The position numbers were made by a program, and so were the translations under genes. Shown piece by piece: positions 16,442-22,260 of a stretch of DNA of 37,817 nucleotides. The number at the start of each line of letters is the position of its first letter. The stretch's first letter is position 1. This stretch comes from a virus: positions 1 through 37,817 of IMG/VR virus record IMGVR_UViG_3300037507_000290. One strand, given 5' to 3'. The notes beneath the pieces were generated by a model. The model ran no database searches. It was given only the letters and a program-made list of their open reading frames with translations, and had not been told where the DNA came from.

Positions 16442-18307
16442 CTATCCGTATGTTTCTTGCCATTGCTCTGCAAAGGCTTCATCAAGATTAACCGTTGTTC
16501 TGCGATATGTCTGAGCCCTTGTAGCCCAGCGATTTTGCACCCAACGTTGTTGCTGACTTCCTTGTTGCATCATCTCGCGTATGCGGATAATGGCAAACCA
16601 TAAAGCCATCACGCAGTCAGTAGCGTTTCTGGTTTCAGGCTTCCACGTAATCAACTGCTGTACTAAAGCCTTAAGACCTTCGCTACCTTCATTGCTTGGT
16701 AGTTCTATTAAATTGTTATCCTGGAATCTTCCATCTCTAAGACTGCCAAAAAGACTTGCCATAGAAGCCACACCGAAACTAGTATCCCACTTATTCTTAC
16801 CAGTGAAGTGAGAGTTGAGTTGGCAGCCGTACATTGACAGCCAGTTTCGCAAGTCGTCATCGAGTGCATAGGCTTTCTGGTGAGCATTGATTTCAATACG
16901 TAATTCTTGTGGTTTATATCTTTGTACCCAATCTTCAATCAGGGCACGAATCTTCATCGGCGTCGGGTCTGTCATATTGACGCAGTCAAGGATGTAAATC
17001 ATCCCGTCAGCCTTGTTGTATGTAGCCACAACGGCTGCTGTGTTTCCTGTCATTGCGGGGTCTAGCCCTATAACGGTATAGCCCTCGACGGATTGTGGAT
17101 GACCTGCAGCACCTGATTTAAGCGGTCCGCGCTTTCGCATACCGTTGACACATCCTGCAACTGCTGCTGGCGCAAAGATAGCGTCTTCGACGACATCTTC
17201 TTGCTGATAGACCATAGCCCATACAGAGGGAGCAACTTCGCTTCTTCGGGTGAAGAGAGCGCCTCCATCCCACTTTGGGTATAGTCCTTGTTCATCTGCT
17301 TCATCATTCTCGCCTTCAGGGCGGTCTGTCTTTGCCCACAACGTTTTCCAGTTGGCAGGCTTCTCATCAAACTCGAGGACCGCTGGCATCGCGCAATAAG
17401 TGAAAGGCGATTTCCCACCAGTCCAGTTAGAGCCGTCCCGTATCTGTTTGTAAAGGTCGACAGGAGCGACACGGGTTCCCACTATTAGTAGTTTTCCGTG
17501 TCGTCCCAAACGCGTGATAACTTCCTTTTGAAGCCATTCAATTTGCTTCTCCCACTCGTGGGCATTTGAGTTCATCACGACATCGTCGAGGATAATCAGG
17601 TCGGCACGAGCACCGTAAATCTGTGAACCAAATCCTAGGGCTTGCACCGTAGGGTCTTTTTCTCCAGAGTCTCGACCTGTTCCAAGATAAATCATATCGG
17701 CGGACCACGTAGGCGAGTCCGCCTTATAGCCACCATTAGGACCGAAAGCGGTCTGGAGTTTAATCCAGGACGGATGGCTTAATCGGGTCTTGATGGCTGA
17801 AAGGAATTTGCGAGCCATACCCTGAGTCTTGGAGACCAGGATAATTCTTATGTTGGGGTTAGTGGCAATTCGGTAGGTGACGTAGTTGATGGTCAGTACC
17901 GTGCTCTTGGCGTGTTCAGGGGGAACGTTAATCAGAACGCGGTTATGCGCCCCTTGTTCAAAAGTCATACTTGGGTGGAGCCATCTAGGCTCACGACCCT
18001 CAATCAGGTCAATCCAGTCAAGTTGGTGGGGGAAAAGTTTGGTATCTAGGAACTCGGTTGAGAAGTCCTCAAAGGAAATCTCTTTCAGGTTCCTCAGGTC
18101 GCTTCGGACCCCTTTGCCCTCTAGCCTAGCCTTATCGGCTTTATCCTTAAAGTCGGCATCAGCCATAGTCCATTGGCGGAAGGTAACCTCATTGCGGTTA
18201 ACCGACTCCATAGCGGCTTTGATAGTTGACCCTTGGCTCAGTTGGTGCAGCACTCGCACCATAGCCTCGCCCTTTGGGATATCGACTTTACCTGGTTTTC
18301 GTCCCAC
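16442..18307 (-). CDS. terL: Terminase large subunit with N-terminal HTH-like extension
   Basis: 621 residues. Start GTG 18305-18307. Residues 12-65 (VLHQLSQGSTIKAAMESVNR, TFRQWTMADADFKDKADKAR) look like the helix-turn-helix of small terminase subunits. The ATPase follows: Walker A variant VPPEHAKST (128-136), Walker B ADLIILDDVV (235-244), coupling motif LLIVGTRV (273-280). The nuclease domain has GLDPAMTGN with Asp416, IEIN with Glu472 and TDCVMALWF with Asp564, as in RNase H-fold terminases. The motor translocates DNA into the prohead and cuts at the end. No separate small-subunit gene is recognisable nearby, so DNA recognition may be fused here. Confidence 0.93.
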   Translation of the reverse strand: MGRKPGKVDIPKGEAMVRVLHQLSQGSTIKAAMESVNRNEVTFRQWTMADADFKDKADKARLEGKGVRSDLRNLKEISFEDFSTEFLDTKLFPHQLDWIDLIEGREPRWLHPSMTFEQGAHNRVLINVPPEHAKSTVLTINYVTYRIATNPNIRIILVSKTQGMARKFLSAIKTRLSHPSWIKLQTAFGPNGGYKADSPTWSADMIYLGTGRDSGEKDPTVQALGFGSQIYGARADLIILDDVVMNSNAHEWEKQIEWLQKEVITRLGRHGKLLIVGTRVAPVDLYKQIRDGSNWTGGKSPFTYCAMPAVLEFDEKPANWKTLWAKTDRPEGENDEADEQGLYPKWDGGALFTRRSEVAPSVWAMVYQQEDVVEDAIFAPAAVAGCVNGMRKRGPLKSGAAGHPQSVEGYTVIGLDPAMTGNTAAVVATYNKADGMIYILDCVNMTDPTPMKIRALIEDWVQRYKPQELRIEINAHQKAYALDDDLRNWLSMYGCQLNSHFTGKNKWDTSFGVASMASLFGSLRDGRFQDNNLIELPSNEGSEGLKALVQQLITWKPETRNATDCVMALWFAIIRIREMMQQGSQQQRWVQNRWATRAQTYRRTTVNLDEAFAEQWQETYG

Positions 18308-18327
18308 GTGACCCCCGTTAAAAACTG

Positions 18328-18355
18328 ATTATAAACCCCACCTATAAACGGTCAG
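18328..18355 (-). promoter_or_regulatory. Candidate late promoter for the terminase unit
   Basis: On the minus strand CTGACC (18350-18355) and a perfect TATAAT (18328-18333) are 16 bases apart. Predicted transcription would start around 18321, about 14 bases before the terminase GTG. The -35 matches only four of six positions, so an activator or the phage sigma-like factor (24224-24868) may be required for late transcription (inference). Confidence 0.4.
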
Positions 18356-18452
18356 AATATGGGCACTTAAATCTTATATGTCTATATATTATATATTATA
18401 TATATATATTATATATAGTCGCGTAGCCCGCAAGAGGCGGAGCGACGCTCCG

Positions 18453-18474
18453 TATAGATATATAAATATCTATA
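18453..18474. repeat. Perfect 9-bp inverted repeat TATAGATAT/ATATCTATA
   Basis: Two 9-base arms around a 4-base ATAA spacer, directly after a GC-rich 6-bp hairpin (18438-18452). The pair forms a double cruciform or hairpin block in AT-rich DNA. Could be an operator, an origin element or simply a strong RNA hairpin. No function can be read directly. Confidence 0.6.
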
Positions 18475-18484
18475 CATATAAGAT

Positions 18485-18515
18485 AACCTGTTCAAATCGA
18501 AAAACCGAACAGGTT
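18485..18515. repeat. 9-bp inverted repeat AACCTGTTC/GAACAGGTT
   Basis: Arms at 18485-18493 and 18507-18515 with a 13-base spacer (AAATCGAAAAACC). Arm length and spacing are compatible with an operator for a dimeric repressor. On the plus strand it is followed by TTTTCGG and then an AU-rich stretch, so a weak rightward terminator is an alternative. Confidence 0.5.
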
Positions 18516-18537
18516 TTCGGTATATATTTTTATTATT

Positions 18538-18550
18538 CGCCCTTTGGGCG
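18538..18550. repeat. CGCCC-TTT-GGGCG hairpin
   Basis: A 5-bp GC stem with a 3-base loop. A near-identical stem (CGCCC-GCTA-GGGCG) is found in the other control region at 29676-29689. Recurrence in just the two intergenic control regions suggests a shared terminator or protein-binding role. Confidence 0.5.
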
Positions 18551-18969
18551 ATAAAAGTGCAGGTCAGAAGTATATAGCCCCAATATAACAGAAAATTTTA
18601 GGGGTAGTATATATACTATAATACGACCGATTTATACTAGTCTGGGGTCAAAACTCTTCCGAGCCTATCCTATCGGGACCCTTACGGGTTCCCCGACTAT
18701 CACTCTTCTTCTGTCTTAGGTCTTATAGAAATGTCGACATATATATAAAGCGACTTTCATAGATATATGAATGAAAACTAGCAAGAGATGAGAGTTTAGG
18801 GATGGGATGACTCTCCCCCTCGGGGGTATCTCGTAGCCCCCTCGGTTATAGATTGAATCCGATTTGATTGAACTTTCAACTACTTATCTATTGAGAGGGG
18901 GAAGATATAGGGGGAATCTATCGAACATCTGTACGGGTAAGAATGTGACGGACATCACTAGAAATACCC

Positions 18970-18998
18970 TTGACACGTTAGGACTTACGGCGTAAAGT
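18970..18998 (+). promoter_or_regulatory. Candidate early promoter, TTGACA-17-TAAAGT
   Basis: A perfect -35 TTGACA (18970-18975), a 17-base spacer and -10 TAAAGT (18993-18998, four of six matches). Transcription would start near 19005, right before a 5' hairpin (19007-19028), the start-associated sequence and the ATG at 19042. It fits recognition by the host housekeeping sigma factor as an immediate-early promoter for the whole plus-strand unit. Confidence 0.6.
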
Positions 18999-19006
18999 TC
19001 TACCTA

Positions 19007-19028
19007 TCGGCAGGAGATACCTAGCCGA
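19007..19028 (+). promoter_or_regulatory. 5'-terminal leader hairpin of the early unit
   Basis: TCGGC (19007-19011) pairs with GCCGA (19024-19028) and, inside, AGG (19012-19014) with CCT (19020-19022), leaving an AGATA loop and one bulged A. With the predicted transcription start near 19005 the mRNA would begin with this hairpin. The start-associated sequence follows at once (19029-19038). The same hairpin-then-GACAGGAG order recurs in the next four gaps. Confidence 0.55.
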
Positions 19029-19041
19029 GACAGGAGAAGAA

Positions 19042-19263
19042 ATGAGCAAGAAAATCGGTTTAGGAGATTCTGTTAGTTCAATGGAATCCTCGAACTGTTG
19101 CCAGTGCGGGAAGAAAGTCGGAAAGAATCCATTTTGGATTCACCTTTCAAACTCGGGGCGCATTTTGAATCCAAATGAAGAAAATCCATCTTCGCAAGGA
19201 TTCTTTCCAATCGGCTCGGAATGCGCTAAGGGTTTCGAATCCGAAATGCTAGTGAGAAATTAG
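19042..19263 (+). CDS. Small Cys-containing (zinc-ribbon-like) early protein
   Basis: 73 residues, first gene of the early unit. It has NCCQCGKKVGKN with a CxxC-type knuckle (Cys19/20 and Cys22) and a later IGSECAKGF Cys, so metal binding is possible but the usual second CxxC pair is missing. ATG 19042 follows GACAGGAGAA by three bases. Early position suggests a host-takeover role. The last base of its TAG stop is part of stem II of the ribozyme that follows. No family recognised. Confidence 0.7.
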   Translation: MSKKIGLGDSVSSMESSNCCQCGKKVGKNPFWIHLSNSGRILNPNEENPSSQGFFPIGSECAKGFESEMLVRN

Positions 19264-19316
19264 GCGAAACCCCGCAAGGGGTCACGGGTGGAATGGTCTC
19301 CCCCGTCTGATGAGCC
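19263..19316 (+). ncRNA. Hammerhead ribozyme 1 (type II, complete core)
   Basis: Circularly permuted type-II hammerhead. Order: GGC then GAAA (19266-19269); stem III CCCC-GCAA-GGGG (19270-19281) capped by a GNRA loop; UC (19282-19283); stem I ACGGG...CCCGT (19284-19288 with 19302-19306) plus three more pairs after a bulge; CTGATGA (19307-19313); then GCC (19314-19316) closing stem II with GGC (19263-19265). All invariant nucleotides (C3 U4 G5 A6 U7 G8 A9, G12 A13 A14, A15.1-U16.1, C17) are present. Predicted self-cleavage lies between 19283 and 19284. The downstream product starts with stem I, then GACAGGAGAA and the metalloprotease ATG. Stem II is short (3 bp) and begins inside the upstream stop codon. 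Confidence 0.9.
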
Positions 19317-19345
19317 AGACCAAAAGAAAGACAGGAGAAGAAAAA

Positions 19346-19966
19346 ATGAAGACGCAAATCGAATCCAAAACCGAGAACCTATCGGGAATCGTGACCGCCT
19401 TAGAATCGGCTCACGCCCTTATTCAAGAGAAGACAGGCGCACCCCGCGCAACTATCCTAGTCACCCGCAAAACAGGGCGCACGATGGGGCACTTTACTCA
19501 CGCAAAACTATGGAAAGCAGGCGAGGAATCTTTCCACGAGATTATGATATCCGCGAACTATTTCGAGCGCGGGGCGCGGGCTGTCCTTGGCACTCTTCTT
19601 CACGAGGTGGCGCATTCCCTAGACCTAGCAAATGGAATCCAAGGCGTGACGGGCGATGGGTACCATAATAAAAAGTTCAAGCAGACCGCCGAGGCTCTCG
19701 GGCTCACAATCACACAAGCCAAGGGTATCGGGTGGAGCGTGACCGACGTATCCGATGAATGCGCCGATCGATGGGCGGATGCCCTAGCCTTGATTGAGAA
19801 TGCCCTCGCACTTATGGCAGATTCCGAGCAGGCAGGCAAGACACGAGGCAGAAATAAGAATCTATTGAAAGCGGTCTGTGAATGTTCAAGTATCCGCGCA
19901 AGTGCTACAGTTATCGAACAAGGCGTGACCTGTAACAAGTGCGGGCAGGTCTTCCGCAAGGCGTAA
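19346..19966 (+). CDS. SprT-like zinc metalloprotease
   Basis: 206 residues. I start it at ATG 19346, six bases after GACAGGAGAA; an in-frame ATG at 19310 lies inside the hammerhead core (ctgATGag) and is not a plausible start. The zincin motif HEVAH (86-90) with a third ligand in GYHNKKF (His107) gives an active-site zinc, and a C-terminal zinc ribbon has Cys178, Cys180, Cys196 and Cys199 (CEC...CNKCG). This is the SprT/Spartan layout. Spartan-type enzymes cut DNA-bound proteins, and phage homologues of unknown target are common in actinophage early regions. Possible roles are removal of host DNA-bound proteins or protection of replicating phage DNA (inference). Confidence 0.85.
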   Translation: MKTQIESKTENLSGIVTALESAHALIQEKTGAPRATILVTRKTGRTMGHFTHAKLWKAGEESFHEIMISANYFERGARAVLGTLLHEVAHSLDLANGIQGVTGDGYHNKKFKQTAEALGLTITQAKGIGWSVTDVSDECADRWADALALIENALALMADSEQAGKTRGRNKNLLKAVCECSSIRASATVIEQGVTCNKCGQVFRKA

Positions 19967-19970
19967 CACA

Positions 19971-20036
19971 GGGCGAAACCTAGCCCCGAGAAATCGGGGC
20001 GATGGTCTCGGGGTAAATGCCCCGACTGATGAGCCT
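19971..20036 (+). ncRNA. Hammerhead ribozyme 2 (type II, complete core)
   Basis: Same permuted order as ribozyme 1 with different stems, so it is not a simple recent duplicate. GGGC (19971-19974), GAAA (19975-19978), stem III with CC/GG at its base and CCCCGA-GAAA-TCGGGG above an internal loop (19979-20005), UC (20006-20007), a perfect 6-bp stem I TCGGGG-TAAATG-CCCCGA (20008-20025), CTGATGA (20026-20032), then GCCT (20033-20036) pairing with GGGC. Every invariant core base is present. Predicted cleavage is between 20007 and 20008. Downstream lies CTTACGACAGGAGAA and the ATG at 20076; the upstream stop ends at 19966. Confidence 0.92.
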
Positions 20037-20075
20037 AAGAAACTTTCAGACTTACGACAGGAGAAAAGCACTACT

Positions 20076-20525
20076 ATGGAAACAGCCGAGAGAATCAACC
20101 CCTACAAGTGGGCACAAGATAATCTAAGCGCACCCCGCGCCCGCGCATTCTGGCAACAATACCGCGAACTAGAGAACGCGAAACTGTCCGACGAGTGGCG
20201 GGCAGAATGGAAAAAGTGCGACGAGATTAGAATCGCATTCGTTAGGGCAAACCTTGAGCAGACTAACGCAATCGAGCGAGCAACAGAACAAGCCGTGAGC
20301 GCGATTGAAGAAACTATCAGAAGCCTTCAGCAACAGGTCAGAGACCTCAGACAGACCGCCCGCGAGCGTGTCGAGAAGATTCAATCGGAGGTCTATAATC
20401 TCGAGGAGTATAAGGCTCAAGATGAAAAGGTGCGGGAGATGTGGCGACGAGATGACGCAGAGTTTCAGCCTAAGGCTCGAGCCTTGATGGATAAGTATCT
20501 AAAAGCGCAACAAGCGAGCAACTAG
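20076..20525 (+). CDS. Coiled-coil early protein (149 aa)
   Basis: 149 residues, highly charged. Residues about 60-125 form an almost continuous helix with heptad spacing (EQAVSAIEETIRSLQQQVRD, RQTARERVEKIQSEVYNLEE). The N-terminus has NPYKWAQDNLSAPRARAFWQ. Probably an oligomeric coiled coil; no catalytic or DNA-binding motif seen. Flanked by ribozyme 2 upstream and structured element A downstream, so its mRNA is probably made as a separate unit. Function unknown. Confidence 0.75.
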   Translation: METAERINPYKWAQDNLSAPRARAFWQQYRELENAKLSDEWRAEWKKCDEIRIAFVRANLEQTNAIERATEQAVSAIEETIRSLQQQVRDLRQTARERVEKIQSEVYNLEEYKAQDEKVREMWRRDDAEFQPKARALMDKYLKAQQASN

Positions 20526-20532
20526 CACGACA

Positions 20533-20605
20533 GCCCCCGCACCTACAGAGGGCGCAGGTTCAAGACCTAGCGGGGGCGCGACAGGATAGGAAAGCCCTAT
20601 CTTGT
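20533..20605 (+). ncRNA. Unrecognised structured RNA, copy A (possible ribozyme)
   Basis: Lies in the gap between two early genes where the preceding gaps carry hammerheads. An outer stem of 8 bp pairs GCCCCCGC (20533-20540) with GCGGGGGC (20570-20577). Inside are two hairpins: CCT-ACAG-AGG (20542-20551) and AGGT/ACCT (20556-20559 with 20565-20568), with a GCGC linker and a single A before the outer stem closes. A 10-bp hairpin ACAGGATAGG/CCTATCTTGT (20581-20605) follows, then AAGACAGGAGAA. Copy B (20956-21024) keeps all stems with different base pairs and shares ACAGAGGGCG exactly. No U-tract follows, so it is not a terminator. I do not match it to a known ribozyme class. Confidence 0.7.
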
Positions 20606-20630
20606 GACGTAAGACAGGAGAAATAAGAAA

Positions 20631-20786
20631 ATGAACGAGCAGGATAAGCAAAATCTAAGCACGATTTACTATCACGCCTCGACTATTCGCCTACTGACCG
20701 ACGATAAGCAGGTACTCAAATCGGTGGCAAGAATTGAAGACCTTGTGGGGGAAATGTTCAAGGCTAGCGAGAAGGTAGGCGCGTAA
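20631..20786 (+). CDS. Tiny early protein (51 aa), unknown
   Basis: ATG 20631 lies eight bases after GACAGGAGAA; stop TAA 20784-20786. The product is MNEQDKQNLSTIYYHASTIR followed by LLTDDKQVLKSVARIEDLVG and EMFKASEKVGA, two amphipathic helices. Stop and next start overlap as TAATG, so the pair is co-translated. No family recognised. Confidence 0.7.
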   Translation: MNEQDKQNLSTIYYHASTIRLLTDDKQVLKSVARIEDLVGEMFKASEKVGA

Positions 20787-20944
20787 TGGAACTAGACGTG
20801 GCAATCTGGAACGGCAAGAAGAATAAGGTTCTCACAGTTGAAACTTTCAACTCATCAAAAGAGGCTCTCGACTTTCTAAAAGAGGTTCAACTATTGGACA
20901 AGGAGGCGAGCCTCACAGTAAGCGCAATCAGAAAAACCAAGTGA
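20786..20944 (+). CDS. Tiny early protein (52 aa), unknown
   Basis: ATG 20786 shares an A with the upstream TAA; stop TGA 20942-20944. Sequence begins MELDVAIWNGKKNKVLTVET and ends SLTVSAIRKTK. It looks like a small alpha/beta fold (strand, helix SSKEALDFLKEV, strand). There is no independent ribosome-binding site, so translation depends on the upstream gene. Function unknown. Confidence 0.68.
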   Translation: MELDVAIWNGKKNKVLTVETFNSSKEALDFLKEVQLLDKEASLTVSAIRKTK

Positions 20945-20955
20945 GGTAACTCACA

Positions 20956-21024
20956 GCCCCGCACTCTTGACAGAGGGCGAATGGAGCGAGACCATAGCGG
21001 GGCACGAGGCGGAAAGTATCCGCC
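20956..21024 (+). ncRNA. Unrecognised structured RNA, copy B (possible ribozyme)
   Basis: Same design as copy A: outer stem GCCCCGC (20956-20962) with GCGGGGC (20997-21003); hairpin CTCT-TGAC-AGAG (20964-20975); GGCGA linker; hairpin ATGG/CCAT (20981-20984 with 20992-20995); one A; then a following hairpin GGCGGA-AAGTA-TCCGCC (21008-21024) and AAGTAAGACAGGAGAA. Compared with copy A, both inner hairpins and the trailing hairpin changed on both sides and kept pairing, while ACAGAGGGCG (20970-20979) is unchanged. This is what a conserved functional RNA looks like. A conserved GGGCG might also pair with CGCCC/GCCCT in the trailing hairpin, giving a possible switch. Confidence 0.7.
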
Positions 21025-21046
21025 CAAGTAAGACAGGAGAAAAAAG

Positions 21047-21475
21047 ATGGACGCATTATCGCAAGCAATGTCCGCCGTGCTGGATGTATTTCCTAACGCT
21101 GTCGCAGATGAGCGTGAGGGTGAAATCGTAATCCTCACAGGCTCAAGCACATCAGAAGAGGTTCAGCCCAAGCCAATCAGCGACGAGGTACGACGCCTAG
21201 TTGTCTCGGATTGGTTCGCTACCGAGTGGCTAATGGTGGCAGAAAATGACCGCGAGTCATACGAACATCTTCAAGAGAGCGCAAAAGAATCTGAAAATGT
21301 CGTGGCACTTTCCGACGTATTGCGTGAGGACTGGGAAAGACTAGCCGAGCAAGTAACCGACCTCGTAAATGAGCAGATTAGCGAGACCGCAGGTCTATTT
21401 ATCTCTCAGATACTTCAGGGCTGGGGCTCTCTTCCCTTCGACATCATCGCAAAGCAAGTAAAAGAATCCAAATAA
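21047..21475 (+). CDS. Early hypothetical protein (142 aa)
   Basis: 142 residues, acidic. The N-terminal third has MDALSQAMSAVLDVFPNAVA and a strand-like EGEIVILTGSS; the rest is helical (RRLVVSDWFATEWLMVAEND, EQVTDLVNEQISETAGLFIS). No Cys cluster, Walker or HTH motif. ATG 21047 follows GACAGGAGAA by five bases and is preceded by structured element B. Likely a host-interaction protein by location only. Confidence 0.72.
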   Translation: MDALSQAMSAVLDVFPNAVADEREGEIVILTGSSTSEEVQPKPISDEVRRLVVSDWFATEWLMVAENDRESYEHLQESAKESENVVALSDVLREDWERLAEQVTDLVNEQISETAGLFISQILQGWGSLPFDIIAKQVKESK

Positions 21476-21503
21476 TCTAACGACTTACGACAGGAGAAAG
21501 ACA

Positions 21504-21647
21504 ATGCGTAAATGGAAAGTAGAACTAACAATAACAACAGACCTCAACCCTAATAAATGGAACTGGAGCGAGTTATTAGACCTCCAGTATGAGGGAGAAG
21601 AACTGAACTGGGTAGAGATAGAGGAAGTAAAGGAGGCAAGCGTATGA
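21504..21647 (+). CDS. Tiny early protein (47 aa), unknown
   Basis: ATG 21504 behind GACAGGAGAA (21489-21498); TGA 21645-21647 overlaps the next ATG as ATGA. The product begins MRKWKVELTITTDLNPNKWN and ends VEIEEVKEASV: a strand, a Trp-rich turn, then an acidic strand-helix. No family recognised. Confidence 0.7.
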   Translation: MRKWKVELTITTDLNPNKWNWSELLDLQYEGEELNWVEIEEVKEASV

Positions 21648-21811
21648 CCCCGCGCTGCGGTGTATGTGGTGGTGGAATATCAAATACCATCGTCCCTCAC
21701 GGGGCAATCTGCGAGGACAATCGCAAGGCGCAAAGTTCGCCCATATGTGGCGACTGCCTAGCACCTCTCTCAGAATGTATTCATAGTTACTACCTAAGAC
21801 AGGAGAAATAA
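21644..21811 (+). CDS. Small zinc-ribbon-like protein (55 aa)
   Basis: ATG 21644 overlaps the previous stop. The product begins MTPRCGVCGGGISNTIVPHG, with a second CxxC (SPICGDCLAPLSEC), giving four Cys in two CxxC pairs about 30 residues apart, a plausible zinc ribbon. It ends YYLRQEK, with the last codons reading through the start-associated sequence of the next gene (AAGACAGGAGAAATAA). Possibly an RNA polymerase- or DNA-binding early protein (inference). Confidence 0.72.
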   Translation: MTPRCGVCGGGISNTIVPHGAICEDNRKAQSSPICGDCLAPLSECIHSYYLRQEK

Positions 21812-21812
21812 A

Positions 21813-22142
21813 ATGACAACAGAAACAAAGACAAAAGACTTCCTCGAATATCCCGATGGTGGGGTGTATATGGCAATCATAGAACTACAAGAGCAGGAAG
21901 AGGGGACACTATTCACCTCGCCCGTTGATGGGGCAACTCATCTAGTCAAGGGCGTGACGATTGAAACTATGCGGAGCAAGTGGTGGGAGGGTGATTTTTC
22001 TAGCGAGATACTAGACGCTGTCTCAGAAATGGGCGCGTGTCGCTGGGTACTGGGCGAGCGCACAGAGTACGACTATCACGAGCACAATGGCAGACATTAC
22101 TTAGAGGTTACAGAAATCGGAAGACAAGAAGAGGAGAAATAA
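21813..22142 (+). CDS. Early hypothetical protein (109 aa)
   Basis: 109 residues, acidic at both ends, with a strand-rich core (GGVYMAIIELQEQEEGTLFT, THLVKGVTIETMRSKWWEGD) and YDYHEHNGRHYLEVTEIG near the end. No recognised domain. ATG 21813 follows GACAGGAGAA by five bases. The stop and next ATG are one base apart. Confidence 0.72.
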   Translation: MTTETKTKDFLEYPDGGVYMAIIELQEQEEGTLFTSPVDGATHLVKGVTIETMRSKWWEGDFSSEILDAVSEMGACRWVLGERTEYDYHEHNGRHYLEVTEIGRQEEEK

Positions 22143-22143
22143 A

Positions 22144-22260
22144 ATGAACAAAGAAGAACTAATTCAAGAAGCGTTAGAGATTGCTATTGATAACTGGATG
22201 TATGACGGAGAACACGACAAGGCTAACCAAGCAAAAGACCTACTGAAAGGGATGGAATAA
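22144..22260 (+). CDS. Tiny early protein (38 aa), unknown
   Basis: ATG 22144, preceded by GAGGAGAAATAAA, a variant of the start-associated sequence; TAA 22258-22260 directly abuts the next ATG. The product is MNKEELIQEALEIAIDNWMY followed by DGEHDKANQAKDLLKGME: two amphipathic acidic helices. No family recognised. Confidence 0.62.
   Translation: MNKEELIQEALEIAIDNWMYDGEHDKANQAKDLLKGME

Larger units (their letters stand above)
18308..19041. other. Divergent intergenic region rich in palindromes; possible origin
   Basis: 734 bases with no convincing gene, between the leftward late and rightward early units. Contents: an AT-only tract (about 18371-18418); CGGAGC-GAC-GCTCCG (18438-18452); TATAGATAT-ATAA-ATATCTATA (18453-18474); AACCTGTTC...GAACAGGTT (18485-18515); CGCCC-TTT-GGGCG (18538-18550); a loose GCCCC...GGGG inverted repeat flanked by TATATA (about 18571-18612); the early promoter (18970-18998). 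Clustered inverted repeats and AT-rich DNA at a divergence point are usual for a phage origin or control region, but no iteron set or known initiator site is visible. Confidence 0.6.

Noticed and set aside
18661-18720. A short minus-strand reading frame behind a degenerate AAGACAGAAGAAG motif (start GTG near 18704)
   Set aside because: It encodes only about 12 residues, with a weak motif and no downstream gene it could couple to.
19310-19345. Upstream ATG (19310) as start of the metalloprotease
   Set aside because: This ATG is inside the hammerhead CTGATGAG core and lacks a ribosome-binding site. ATG 19346 has the start-associated sequence at the usual spacing.
20533-20605. Element A as a rho-independent terminator
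   Set aside because: No T-run follows either stem, and a ribosome-binding site and coupled genes lie immediately downstream, so transcription must continue.
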